A DNA stretch of 64,000 nucleotides from Sipunculus nudus (GCA_026874595.1 CM049322.1:2403900-2467899); one strand, 5' to 3'. Counted from the first letter of the stretch, positions 47,630 to 60,944 are shown. Notes: generated by a model from the letters alone, not told the origin. Numbers and translations are program-made.

Positions 47630-49363
47630 ACGGTCATTGCTGCTTAATGCTGAATTACCTTTCTTATAAACTTACAAATTGTGACAATGAATAGAACGTT
47701 GCCTAATATCGCCCCCCCCCCCCCAAAAATGTCATCTTTTTGTGATATCTTATATTTTTTATCGGAATTTGTGAAGTCAGCAATTACAAAATGTTGTGTT
47801 TTTGCAAGAGAATTACCAAACAAAATTTAATCAAATTACTTGAATATGCGAAAAGTAGCGTTTAGAATAATCGTTTGTCTTATCTTCTGATTGGTAATTA
47901 ATAAATTACCCTTAATCATGTTATTCCTTCCACATTTTCACCTCATTGTTTACTGTTGTGTCATCTATATTGATATTTTAGTAAGTTGACCAGAGGTCGT
48001 TATAAAATAGCACCATCTCTCACTATTGAAGAAATATATAAAATAAAAATATAAAATAAAATAAAATAAAAATAAATAAAAAATCATGTGAAAAATAATA
48101 GACAGGTTGAATGAGGACTCAATAAGAATGGGAAATATATTGCTTAATAACTTAATACAAAAGAAAGGTTTAGCCGGGTTTTTACGGGGCTCGCATGTTG
48201 TCTGTATCATCAAGTACTTCTATGTGCCGTGTCTTTTTAAAAGATGGAAGAGATGACAGAGCTTGTAGGCCACTTGTCTATGTGATAAAGGACGATATGA
48301 TCTATCTTCGCCCAGATATGGGCCTGCCTAATGAGATATGGTATTACTCCTGAATATAGGCTTTGGGTCGTTTGAGTAAGTGCTTGGTCGGAGGGGGGGG
48401 GGGGCATTGTGGAAGCGTAGCCAGTTAGAAGTCGTATGAGCGCCCGAAATTTGTGGGTGTGGGATTGGGTTTTCTCCTCTCACGATATGGAAAATTAAAA
48501 AATCCACAAAATATGCACTTCCTTTTATTCCACTTTTAATCACAGGCTGCACTACACAAAAATACCATATATACTGACTTTACAGAATCATGTTTTGAAT
48601 GTACAATATCACTAAATTGTTATTGCCTAACCTTTAAAAGTTGCATAATACTTAAATAAATTAATTAATACACTCGATTGAGAAATAAAGTCCTATCTGC
48701 TTTCATTTGAGGTATGTAGACTGAGAAGAAATACAATTGGCTTTCAATCTGCAAATTGTTGGGAATTTCTCAAAGAGTGCTGATAGGGACCCCAATCCTT
48801 TTGCAAAAATGTTTGGCCCCGTAGTTCGCAGAATAAAGGTTGATGTGAACTTATTTCAGGTTTGGAAGGAGACCTTTTATGGGCTTATATGGACCTTCAG
48901 TTAGAAGTTTATAAATCCAGATTTTACGTTTTTTGTCGTTCTATAAGGGATACTAAACAGTTTCTCGAAGTACACAACTAGATAATTTCGTACAAATTTG
49001 ACCGTCGGGAATTTTATGATCATGACAAGATTGCAAGAATGCGAACGAAAGAGGATAAGTTTCGGGTAATTATGTCAAGGCACAGTCCCACGTTCCTTTT
49101 ATCCGTCTTCCCATTCATAAACGGGGTAAAAATCGTAACAGTTTGATCTAGAAACGTCTAAGTTAATTTTAAGAAGGTGCTTTAGATAATGGAAACCAGT
49201 GATTTAATTTTGCTATAGCTACAAGGGAAAGGTATGATTTTGCGCATTTATGAAAAGTCAGACTGTTTCTGAAGGTCTGAAGGTCTGAAGATTGCTGAAC
49301 TGATGTTAACTGTTAGATCTTAGTATTTGAGTAATGCCTCATCTACACTTTTTTAAGTCACAT

Positions 49364-49411
<48 letters not shown>

Positions 49412-49755
49412 TAAGAAATTTTGGGATATGACAGCTTCATGGCCAAAATCCACTTTTTTAATAGCCTGTTACCTGGCACCTCAACAACGCGTACACAAAA
49501 AGCACAATGCCTGGGGACCTCTTTTTCAATGGGTAAATAACATGGCAAATATCCGGAGCCTTGGACTCATGCGAAGGTGATATATTCAACTAATAAATAC
49601 ACATGGGCAGGCGTAACCACCATCGCATATTCCAGCCTAGTGATTATTATGTCACATACATGTGTCTAAGAGAGGTCTATTCCTCGGCCAGACTGATAAT
49701 ATCAGGCTAGTGGTAGACCTAAACCATGACACAGCGTTTGTCTTGAACTTTGTGT
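47630..49755. other. non-coding stretch with low-complexity tracts
   Basis: C run near 47,712-47,725, A/T-rich AAAATAAAAT repeats near 48,035-48,080, G run near 48,396-48,405, TA tract 49,368-49,410. No gene recognised. Confidence 0.5.
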
Positions 49756-51786
49756 CATCTGCCGATGGGCTTGGCCCATATGAGGATCCGTTATTGGGGT
49801 GCCCATCTGCAGATGGGCAGCCCAATAACGGATTTGATACCATGCACTTTCTGGCCCGTCTGCAGATGGGCTTGGCCCAATAACCAATTTTAGTTTTTTT
49901 AGTAATACGTTATTATTTTATTATCTTGATGACTTTTGTACTCAGACAAACATTTCTCAGAACTTAAATGTGCATGTTAATTGAAACATTAATCACTATC
50001 ACAGCCTTACATCAATAATTTTATCATCAAAATTACATAGATGTGCATAGAAAACTACATCGATGTGCATGCAGTGTTACGATACCCTATTGAATAAGTA
50101 TTAACACACAATTCTTAATTAGTCTACATTGCATTCGTGTGGTGTTAAGAGTCTAATGAGGTTCACTTTTTACCAAAGAGTAATTATAGCTGTTGCGAAA
50201 ACATCTCATTTACATAACCACATAGATGTGACTTCAACGGTACATACAATTTTCTAAAGAGGAATTATATGTGATACAGTTCAGTTTCTCATATTCATGT
50301 TTGATATCCACATATGTATCAAGGTTACCACATACATTTTGACAAAAGAATAGTGTAATATATGTAGCAAACACTCTCTCATGAGTTATTTGATCTCAGA
50401 GTCAATCACAATCATGCACTTTCACCACAATAACACATCTTGATACAGTTTCTTTTGGAGAAGTGTCTTATTGATAAGCTCTCTACTTAGCATTCGTTCA
50501 GAATTGTTGGCGTCCTGGTGATGAGAGCAGCAGGGAAGTCGGACAGTACTCCTTTTTTCAGGTTATCTCAGAGATGATGCCGAGGCTAAATGTAGTTTTG
50601 GCTGCAGGGGTCATTGCCGAGAGTAGTGTCTTTGCAAAGGCCAGGGCAAAAACGCCAAAAAATAAATTTAAACAAAACGATAGGGTTATGTTTTACATAT
50701 CTTTCACAGTTACACAGTAAAGTTTATTTTATTTTTAATATATAACAATTTATTAGATACAACCGATAAATAAATAGATCTCTGAAACAAGCAATCATCA
50801 CGATGTTAATATATAAATATGTTTTAATATATACAATATAAATATAAATATAAAATTTAAATGGTGACAAGACTCCTTATAAACCATTTTGGATAAATAT
50901 CATTATACTTTATACTAAGAAGATAAATAATGAAGAGATAAAATTTATACGATAAAACTAGTATTCGTAGTTAATACTTTCATATTAATAATTTCGGTCT
51001 GTGTGGGATACTGTTATCGAATAAAATTTTAGCTCAGCTTACTAGGAACTATTCTAAACTTATTTATAGACCCTGTTTGGATTCGGGACAATAATCATAT
51101 ATGTAAAAAATCTGTTATATAAATTGAATAAATTATGATAATACGGTGGTTTAAATGGCACACTTTTCTTTATAGGGTTTTACCTTTTTGTCTAAAAGGC
51201 CATATACTATTTCATGTCATATTACCGAGTGTACTTATATTTGTACGTATAGAGGCGGTAGCGGAGGCATGTGCTCTGTGAGTGCTTTCTAGTTAATTGG
51301 TTGTCACTAACACTATAATAACACTTAATGGTAAACGCATTTAGGTATGACCAATTCACCAGCTTAATATCGGATACATGATAAAAGTAGCAGTAACATG
51401 GGCAAAGGTCTTTCGATATCCTGCATGATCCACCTCCCTCTCGTGGATGTTCTTGGCCACGTAAAACAGACTATCAAATAGGACTACCCGTAAATACTTG
51501 CTGACCTCTTCTCCGAGCTTGGCTTTAGAGGGAAAAACAAGTGTGTTGGACTACCCATGAGCAGGCAAATCCATATGAGTTCTGAGAAATGTTTTTCTGA
51601 GTACAAAAGTCATCAAGATAATAAAAAATAACGTAAAAATAATAAAAACTAAAATCGGTTATTGGGCCAAGCCCATCTGCAGACGGGCTAGAAAGTGCAT
51701 GGTATCAAATCCGTTATTGGGGTGCCCATCTGCAGATGGGCACCCCAATAACGGATCCTCATATAGGCCAAGCCCATCGGCAGATG
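49756..51786. mobile_element. long-inverted-repeat (foldback-like) element, 2.03 kb
   Basis: Arms of 209 bp (49,756-49,964 and 51,578-51,786) are inverse copies, about 95% alike by eye. They begin CATCTGCCGATGGGC. Each arm contains a 48-bp palindrome centred on CTGCAG, perfect on the right (51,709-51,756) and with one mismatched pair on the left (49,786-49,833). It also contains further GCCCATCTGCAGATGGGC-type palindromes. The 1.6-kb centre is AT-rich with no convincing open frame. No target duplication was identified. A TA tract follows the right end. Confidence 0.8.
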
Positions 51787-51808
51787 GTCCAGATCCGCTG
51801 ACGGGCTC

Positions 51809-51857
<49 letters not shown>

Positions 51858-52269
51858 TAAACTCTTGATAACTCAACAATTTGTATTTTTTTTCTTCTAA
51901 ATTTCTTACTGAGAATTAATATTTTTACTTTACAATAACGGAAGATGACAAGTAAAAAGTGTTCCGTATCCCTTTGTAGAGACCTCTTTGTCTTGATCAA
52001 CATTATGACAGTTTGCGACTACAACACATTCAAACAATTTCACACCATTTCTCTGATTTAATCCAATTAAATATAGCACCTCACTATTCATGTTCTCTAA
52101 TATGATTGAAAATAATATAAATACCAAACGGCAACGACGTACTTTATTGCAACGATGTAAGATTCAGCTCTGCAGTGGGTAAATTACCTGTCATTATAAT
52201 AATGTTCATATGAATATGTTACAAATAAGTAATAAGTGAAAATATAATGTTAGAATTTCAATCGATAAG

Positions 52270-53290
52270 CATATATAAACTGATGCTTGGTCTATATATT
52301 TATTGCAGGATGCCCACTTTCTAAGCAACACTTGCTTTTCAGGGTTTCTTTTACTAACTTTGTTATATGCTTCTGCTTGTGTAAGAACGAAAGAGGGGGA
52401 GAGAAAGAAAGAGAGAGGCATAATGGAGGAATTTACGCTGGAAGAATAAGGGCTTTTTTCCACTTACAAAATGGCGTTGGGTTATAAGACGCCTACGCTA
52501 AATTATCAATGTCCACCTATCGACCAAGACCTACAAAGTGCATGTTATCAAGACATGACATTAATGCTTGTGGTCTTTATGAATATTAATGAGCCTATCT
52601 CAGCTAAAGTGAGCACGAATAGCACACACTGTTAAATGTTGGCGTGTTCGAGAGGTCACCACATCAAACATTTTGTACAGATCGTAAACTTCGAAAGGAA
52701 ATGTATATTGCTAGTCGTGGCGGGTGGCCCTTAACTATAAACAACTACTGATAAGTTATCTTTTCTGGCTCATGTCGACTTTATTTACTCTTGACAATCT
52801 AATACATTGATTTTATACACAAAGATCAAGGTCCATTCTACATGTAACCGGCACACAATGGTACTATCTGGAAACACATCCTGTGGGCTATTGAACAAAC
52901 AACACATTCACGTTGATATATATATATATATATATATTAATTTATGTGTGTGTATTCAATACATACCATATAAGAATCCGATAGTAATCCACAACATATC
53001 ATTTGCAAGCACCTCATTGCAGGTGCCCATTAGCAATTAATATCTTAACTCATTGTAGGGTTATACTTTGTCTATACATACAGCAATTAGTTATGTTCAG
53101 TTTAAGATTATTTGTTGTGTCAGTTTTTTTTTTCAATTACTGATGCACTATCAAATAAATTCTTTATATCACAAGCCCTGTAATGTCGTTTAAAACGGTT
53201 GCGTGATCAAAGTGTAATGAGGTCATTAAACGCCATATGGTTGAGGTCTTATCTGAGTTCCTCCAGACTGATCCAGGTTATGTATATTGA
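52270..53290 (+). repeat. segmental duplicate, copy A
   Basis: It shares a colinear series of matches with 56,020-57,400: CAGGGTTTC...CTAACTTTG, TCATGTCGACTTTATTTACTC, GTGTGT next to a TA tract, ATTAATATCTTAACTCATTG, and CAGACTGATCCAGGTTATG. The copies differ by many indels. No conserved open frame was found. Confidence 0.65.
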
Positions 53291-56019
53291 CTCGGAGTAG
53301 AAATGATCTCAATTTGAAAATGACGGAACCTTGCATGGGGAAAATTTAAAAGTAAAATAAATAATTTCTCATATTACACAGCGTTCAGTGGCACAACCTG
53401 TACTAGATATTCAAGTTTTAATAGGTTTTAGTAGCAAACGGTGACAGCATGCGGGATGTATATAAAATAGAAAGACTCATATAATAATGGGAATAGAATA
53501 ATTCTGTCACGAGGCTTTCGGTGTCTGTTAACAGATATAATCAGATGGAGCAGTGTTGGCAGGAGGACCCTGCTGCCCGGCCGACCTATGACCTTCTGGT
53601 ATAACGGATGACATTACAGCTGAAGGCCTGTAAGTAGTTAAACATGTTACCCCTGATACAGGGGAGTCTGAGGTCGGAATGGTGAACGGTGGCGCCCTCT
53701 TGGAGCTGATGGACATAGGAACTAGCCATGCCATGAAACCCATAGAGGACCTTGTTAGATACCAACATATAGTAATATTATGACGTCAGGTCTGGTAATA
53801 TCAGGTCACTGCTCAGACTAATTAACAGGGCATTTTTTACTTGATTGTGCTTGAGACCAAAAGGAAGCATCATATATAATTTGATAGAATAAATGAAGCC
53901 GGACCTGTTATAGGTGTGAAATAAATATATGTATTAAATTACATACTTCCAAAATATTTCATTAAACACATTTTTTTTCCATTTGAAAATTGTTCGTTAG
54001 TCCGCTTTCATCCTCAATGTACTCTGAAATTTTTTTTGCGTGGAATATAACTTGTATGAAGGTTGCCACCGAAAACAGACGAACGGCAAAGACGGGGATG
54101 CTTGGTGATCCGGCGATTCAAAGCACAGGCGTGTGGCAAATTCAGCACAGAATTAAAGGGGCCCAATCAACTGTAATGCACGCTGTATTAATATGAAAAT
54201 AGCTTCTTCTCTTTAAAATAAAGTTGTACCTGCAAAATCATTGCCTGAAACCGTTTGCTTACTCTTGTAAACGAGTGTTAAAACAGTGGGCCGGGCGTGA
54301 TCACAGGTGTCAACATAAACAGAGCGCGTACATTGCCAGAGCCACAAAAAGTGCCAATCATGAAATTCCCTGACTGAATTAGTCAAAAAAATGTTATACA
54401 TGTTCCTGCAGGATGAAAGATCGCGTGTTGCGGCTCACAATCGGACCTCCCCGGTCACACGGCCTAGTTATGGTAAACTGACACACATAGGTTGTGTTTA
54501 CAAACACGCACAGTCATGAAAAGATGCTAAACAGTCGTCTGCTAGGTACTCGAAAAAAATTACATTGAATTAAGCAAATTTGTCGTTCAGAAGCACATAT
54601 TTTATAACTTCTGTAATCCTCTGATTGTTTATAATCAGAAACCCTAAATAATAAAAAAAAGCTAAGGAAGTCGCATTAAGTAAATCATTCGTCTACATTA
54701 ACTTCTCCTTTCTTGCTGTTTAAAATGGACGGAGGAAATGACCATGGTTAGTTACAACCTTAATGGGAATAAAATACATCATAAACCAAATCAATGCGTT
54801 GATCATACATTAAGTGACTATAAGTACTCCAGACGGTCCTGTCTATTTATTAAAATAGAATTAAAATATGGTCAATTTGTATTTTTTCATTCTGCTTTTA
54901 TTTTAGAATTTTCTGCATATATTTTTTCAAATATATAACAAAAAAAAAAAATAATAAGGTACACAGCGAACCGTGGAATACACGGAATATTATAATATAT
55001 AATGAAATATTACTTTTGCAGCTGTCTTTCGTAGCATTTGAATAGAGTTAAGGTAACTAACGGGTCTTTTTTTATAGGTTTATTACAACTTGTCCATCAC
55101 TAGATTTGTAGGTGGAAACTAAATCCATGAAATCATCTGTTTAGCATTAAACTTTAAAAAAATCAAGTCGGCTGGACAGGTCTGGTCCAGGGAGAAGCGT
55201 TTCATTATTTTGTGTTCGCGGTCCGGTCCAGCCCACCTCTAAAGGACTCTGAGGTTATATTGAAATTCAGTCAAATGTTACTGGAGCATTCTCCCTGGAT
55301 GTGGCAATTTTGTCTGTTTCCGCACTCAAGCTACCAGCACGAATCAGATAATAGACACAGGCTATACACAGGAACAATTTAAACTGTTGTCCAACGACTA
55401 GTATGTTCTCATTGGCTTGTCTTTCATTTTGGTATTTGGTGTATGGCCTGAACCATGACACACAGTTTCGCCATTTAATCTTCCAGGGGAAGTGGGAGAT
55501 AACTAGCACAAACACACACATACACACATTTATACAATTTAAGCGTCTGTATGACACATTTTAGATAAAAAGGTCTATATCCTTAATAGCCATCCCTCCC
55601 CTAAACTGAGGCCCCTAATGACACAGTATTTGTCTTAAAATTTGTGGCAGTTTATTGTATGAATGAAAGCTGTCATCCTGCTTCTGTTATGATATGGGTC
55701 AGGTTTATCACGCCAGAAATATTTACCATTGGAACAAAGAAAAAAACAGCTGTCTTATATAGCATCCTCTATATTAATACCTGTCATGAACTCAAGGTGA
55801 TCAGTTGTCATGGGCAAAGCTCAGCCAATGTACATGTCATGATCTTTGTCATGCCGTAAAATTTAGGTCTCTAATGGCTAAAATATCTGCACCAAGATGA
55901 TGTTCATATAAATATAGTACTAATAAGTAAAAAAAAAATGAAAGTTGTAATTGCATATATACATAATAGGAATGTTTCCTAAATATTATGGCTGAACCAT
56001 GATTTGGATATTAATTTCA
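53291..56019. other. non-coding stretch, one TTAA transposon end noted
   Basis: TTAAAGGGGCCCAATCA at 54,153 resembles the termini of the MITE at 18.1 kb, but its partner end was not found. Nothing else was recognised. Confidence 0.4.
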
Positions 56020-57400
56020 CGATGCAGACATGCGAGGGAACACTTTGGTTTTTCAGGGTTTCCTTGACTAACTTTGCTCTGTATTTGTGTTTGGAGAGAT
56101 TTAAGAGTGGAGGAGCGTCTACGTTGAAGATTAAGGAGGTTATCCGGTTACAAACAAGATTAGAGTCATAACCTTAATGTAAAGTATCAGATTAAGCCTG
56201 TGACCAACACTCCACGATCTACACAATGCATGTACTTCAGAAATGTGATTGATGTTTGTGGAGAGTATAAATTTTAATGACCCCCTCTAAGCTGAAGTGA
56301 ACACTATAAGGTACCAGTATAAAAGTGCTTGTGTTCACGAGATCACCGTATCTGACTTGTTGTACAAATCGTAAATTCTCAACAGAAAATACATATTGAT
56401 TCTGACCGTTGTCACGGAGAGTCGCGAGGCTGGCGTTATACTGGTAAATAACTACTGTTTGTTATCTTGTCACGTTCATGTCGACTTTTTCACTCTTGAC
56501 GATCTGATAATATTTACTTTATACGCACTGCGTTTTCCTGGGTCCATTGTACTTTTATTTGACGTTTAACTTAGACACACTGGTATGACAAACACTGTAC
56601 CTATTGAACCAAACACTCAGCACCACATATACAGCTACATATATACACATTCCTATATACATTGTTTATATATATATTTATATATATGTGTGTGTCAAAT
56701 ACATATCATATATAAGAATGCGATTGCATTTCATAGTTAACTAGAAATGTGCTCATTAGTCATGTGGCATTGTCAGAATTGCAGCATTTTTCCTTATTAA
56801 AATACTGGAACAGAATGTGCTCCGGATCACCACCTAAATTTAATCAATTGTTCCTTTTATTATGGCCAAGCTTTTCTTAAATTTCATCAAAATCCGTTAA
56901 TATCTGTTTAAGTAATATTGCTAAGAGCCAAACAGAAAAAAAAAACAACGTCATCAAAAACATAACCCCAGCCGCTTGGTGGAGGTAATAATTTGTTAGC
57001 ACCTCATAGTAGGTGTCAATTAGAAATTAATATCTTGACTCATTTGTAGCGTTACCCGTTGTATATTCATGTAATAAATTGGTGTTAGTGATAGGATATT
57101 TGTCGAATACATATTTTAAATTACTGATATCATGGCCCGTGTGATGCCGATACAAGCGGTTGTGTGAGCAAGATGGTCGTATTACACAGCTGCTACAGTT
57201 CATAAAGGTTTCGCCTGGAACGCGACATGGTAGTCGTGATAGGGGTGGTCGTGTAGTTGGGGTGGTCGTCAAGTGGAGCTTCCTTTACACGACTGTTACC
57301 AGTCGTTATCAGATAACAGCGTCCATGTGTACTTTGTGCTCACGGCTCCATGATATATCTTAGTTCCCCCAGACTGATCCAGGTCATGAATATGTACATA
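56020..57400 (+). repeat. segmental duplicate, copy B
   Basis: Colinear with 52,270-53,290 and longer, because an interspersed element of about 180 bp lies inside it. Confidence 0.65.
56812..56995 (+). mobile_element. short interspersed element inserted in copy B
   Basis: The text runs from TGTGCTCCGGATCACCACC through TTTCATCAAAATCCGTTAAT to GCCGCTTGGTGGAGGTAATA, with an A-rich patch in between. I recognise this as a sequence type common in marine invertebrate genomes, resembling a LINE 3' tail or SINE. Copy A lacks it. Confidence 0.5.
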
Positions 57401-57789
57401 CACTCGTATAAGACATATACTGATAAAAAATACACTGTTCTTGCCTTCTAGAGATCTAGGTGTTACAAAAAACTTACCTTGTCGTAAGACCATCAGTCTA
57501 TTACACTGACACATACATACACCCACCTACCCACACAAGTACTCATGTACTCGTACGGCTCACTTCCTATCCGTATACAAATTAATTAATCAATTTTCAG
57601 TTTGACTAATGTGTGACTATATATATGGGCCGTTGTGTGAATTTAAAAAGAAACGTATCCGTTCTGATATTGAAATTTTTCATAGTGTTTAATGACGCCA
57701 TATCAATAAGAAATGTCACCTTATGAAGGCGAAGCAAAAAATTTTAATGATGCCACTATTCAATCAGTTTAATCCTTTTCTGGCGTATT

Positions 57790-58150
57790 CAGTCGGGAAT
57801 TTGACATCACAGTGATATCACCATGACATAACACATGACCTCATGGTGTGACCTCAGTGAGACATGAAATCTGTAACCTCACACTGGTGACACCGTGATG
57901 TCACAAGCTTAGGTCACATGGTGATTATACTGTGACTTCACCATTCTCTCTCTCTTTCTCTCTTGATGTCACACCGATATCACAGGCTGATGTCACAATG
58001 ACATCCCATATTATCTCACACAGACCTCATGGTGTGACCTCAATCTGACATAAATTTGTAACCTCACACAGATGACACAGTGATGTTACATACTGAGGTC
58101 GCATGGTGATCAGATTGTGATATCACCGTGATCTCTCTCTCTCTCAATAT
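57790..58150 (+). repeat. 186-bp tandem duplication rich in TGATGTCAC
   Basis: Two diverged copies are aligned by TCATGGTGTGACCTCA (57,841 and 58,027), and each ends in a CT microsatellite. TGACATCAC, TGATGTCAC and TGATATCAC occur many times on both strands. Confidence 0.7.
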
Positions 58151-58239
58151 ACACAACATAAAAATCTGAAGAGACATACGAAATTATAAATTTTATTCCT
58201 AATGTTTCACAGTATCTCAGGTTGTACTGAATATGACAC

Positions 58240-58797
58240 ACGATGTATCGTATATTTGAATACTACTCCGTTCACTTATTGCTGCCCGCAAAAGTCCCTT
58301 ATAACCATTTGCTGAAAAGACCTCTTTTTATATGGACACTTCTGATAGGACAGATGTCAGAAACATCCTCCTTGGCTCTTATGGGCGTTATTCGATCTTC
58401 TTTGTTAAATGTCTTCACACAAGCTAAAACAAAAGAGCCATTATTTAGTATTTTAAAAATTATTCACACTTTATAAAAGAATAATTTTATACAGAAGAAT
58501 GTCTCGAATTCCAATGGACCCCAAACCTTAAATGTTAACGAAAATATCTCAACAGTTAGGGGTTAAATGCAAACATCCTAGATTTCTGCAGATTTTACCT
58601 TGAAGATCAAGGTCACAAGTCACCAGTCTTCCAACTGCTGGCACTTGAAGGAAACCTTTTGTGTGTAAAAATTAGAAAAAATCTGCGTACCTCATATATG
58701 ACAGGAGTCACGATTATCATAGAATTCTCATTCAAGCACTGGGTGGAATCAACTTTTGTTACACATTTGAGAGGAAAAATGCAATACTATTTAAAAG
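58240..58797. other. non-coding stretch, nothing recognised
   Basis: Only chance open frames. A short AAGATCAAGGTCAC phrase near 58,600 recalls the TGACCTTGA repeats in reverse. Confidence 0.4.
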
Positions 58798-59600
58798 ACA
58801 AGTGACCCATGGGTCATGACGCTCAGCTGACAAGCATGAGATAACGGCCTGATTTTTACAACTGTTGTCTTATTAAGAATAGATGATTGCAAATGTTGTT
58901 AAAATTTTGGGGAGGGGTAGGAAGATTTGTACGCATAAAGCACATTAATTGGTTGTTCAGGGCAAAATAGTGATAAAAGGCATGACTGAACATTTGCTAC
59001 TAGTTTAAACAGTGAAACTGACGTTTACAGAACACAGATTGCAGAATATAGATCACCATGACCTTATTTAAGGATTGCAAGGATTTTTTTTTCAGCTGAG
59101 CTTAAAAGTACAAACTAGATCCAGTCGTTAAGGTCTGTGCCCTGCTTTGGTATCAAATTTTCAATAATTGTCTTATAAGCCCCATAGCTAGGAGAATATG
59201 GATAACAGAGACCTTAATTCAGGTTTCCAAAGAAGGTTTTAATTGAATAAAATGTATACATTTGCGATAAAACTAATTTCCCTAGTGCACGGATGCAAGG
59301 ACTCAATTGCAGGGGAGGGGGAATTGTGGACAAATGAAGCTGATCCCTTATTTCCCATTCTGCTGAAGCAGAGCTGTTCTCTTTATGTCCCCTTCTCCTG
59401 AGGCAAAAAAATATGTTCTAATCATATCTAAATTTTTTTATACTTATTTTCGTTTACTGAAAATTATACATTTGCAATATAACTACCGTCCCCAGTGCAC
59501 AGTTGCAATGACTCAATTGCGGGGGGGGGGGGGGGAATGGTTGGAATTGCAACATCTCTGCATATACATACAGGACAAACGAATCAGTTTATCGGTAACG
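58798..59600 (+). repeat. mosaic of dispersed repeats also present at 3-8 kb
   Basis: It contains the 33-bp motif (58,798-58,830), a module like 7,650-7,760 (TATCAAATTTT, AAGCCCCATAGCTAGGAG) at 59,140-59,240, and two GTGCAC...GACTCAATTGC modules (59,295-59,320 and 59,497-59,520), the second followed by poly-G. The landmarks match those near 4.3-4.5 kb. Confidence 0.6.
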
Positions 59601-59744
59601 GTCTTATTCATCCCAACTTCTTCCTGTTTGCATTTGTCACATCCGTTAAAACGTTGTAGGGTTTGCAGCATTTAATGATTGAACGTGCAGGCAATCACAA
59701 GTTATAGCCGAAAGTCTAATTTTATATAATTTTCATAAAACCCA

Positions 59745-59814
59745 GGGGCGAAGCCGGGGGGGGGGCGCATATATATATATATATGTGTGTGTATTGGTAA
59801 ATATATATATATAT
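59745..59814 (+). mobile_element. truncated TIR end and (TA)n left of the right LTR
   Basis: CCAGGGGCGAAGCCGGGGG matches the CAGGGGCGTAGCC termini at 12.1 kb. It runs into TA tracts, where the retrotransposon LTR begins, so the older element was probably interrupted. Confidence 0.4.
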
Positions 59815-60944
59815 TGTCACACGGTACTCCGTGAGGTTCCAGGTTGTTTAAATATGATAGAGCATTTTGATGTAAATTAAATCTGACTGCGGAAGGACAC
59901 CCTGGTGAAAGTACACTCACGTCCAAAAAGTGAAACAACACCTTTTAACAGAAACAATATAATTGAAAGAAAAGATATGGCAAACGTTATACTCACACTA
60001 TCAGAGCAAAGTAAATACCATCACAGCTCTGGAGTAATTCCTATTAACTCACAGGAACAACTCGGGATACATAAAAGAGTCATATGACACACGTAAACAC
60101 AAAGTTCTCCTCTGGGTGACGACACAGACACTGCATTAACAACACATCACACGAACAAGGAAAGTCTTTACGGCGCCCGCGAATCCAGTATCGCTCCAGT
60201 GAATATATTCAATACACCGATAGTCCGTTCAATCTGTCCGGCCTATGGCACGTGCACAGGCGTACGGCTCCAATCTGCCAAACGATTAGCAGTCAGGCTT
60301 CCGCCCCGCGTGGTCGATCCCGTAAACCACCCTACCTTCAGGACTCGGTGGACCTGATATAAACAGTCGTACACAATCCAAAGATTTCAGGTCCTGACAG
60401 CATAAGTATTCCCTCATGGAATATCACTGACCTGTTGCCGGCCCGGTACGTAGGATCCGGCCCTCCACTGAGACATCTGAACACGTGGAAAAAAATCTAT
60501 TTTCCCGACGACTAAAAGCAGTTAATGGGCAACTTACACCCGCAACGAAGTCTGCATCAAGGTTTCTTTCGGCTAACACTTGGCGACTGCCCGTACTTTC
60601 CCAGTACGCGACTCTGAGGAGACTTCGTCCCGCTACCTCGTCATGACATGAACAGCAGCTGCGTACACACGCAGTTTTTTAACAGATATCCCCCCGTTCC
60701 GCCCCTTTTGGGGTCTTATATAGTGATGCACCCGGTCAACCCCTGGCCTAGCCAATCAGCGCCAAGCTTACCCTCCAAACTACATTCCCGCCATTCCTAA
60801 ACCCGGCGCACACCCGCCTACGACATACAAAAGAACCTGAATTAAACCTGTTCTCAAAAATCGGCTTGTCACCGCTCTCTGGTGACATCACTAACCCAAT
60901 TAAAAGAAAGTACACCGCATTGTCACCGTTCCCTGGTGACATCA
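59815..60944 (-). mobile_element. 3' LTR of the Gmr1-like retrotransposon, about 1,130 bp
   Basis: On the minus strand it begins TGATGTCACC right after a polypurine tract (GGGGGGAG at 60,945-60,952) and ends GTGTGACA, so the ends are TG...CA. Two direct copies of a GTCACCRSTCYCTGGTGACATCAC-like phrase lie near its start (60,868-60,945). A Pol II-like TATA box and a CCAAT-like ATTGGCT upstream of it are present. The 5' LTR is outside the window. Confidence 0.7.
60716..60722 (-). promoter_or_regulatory. TATA box in the right LTR
   Basis: TATATAA on the minus strand, about 30-40 bases after GATTGGCT. It would place the transcription start near 60,690. Confidence 0.55.

Noticed and set aside
53528-53768. 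Minus-strand frames of 60-71 codons as an exon
   Set aside because: Short, two overlapping frames, no splice support or recognised motif.
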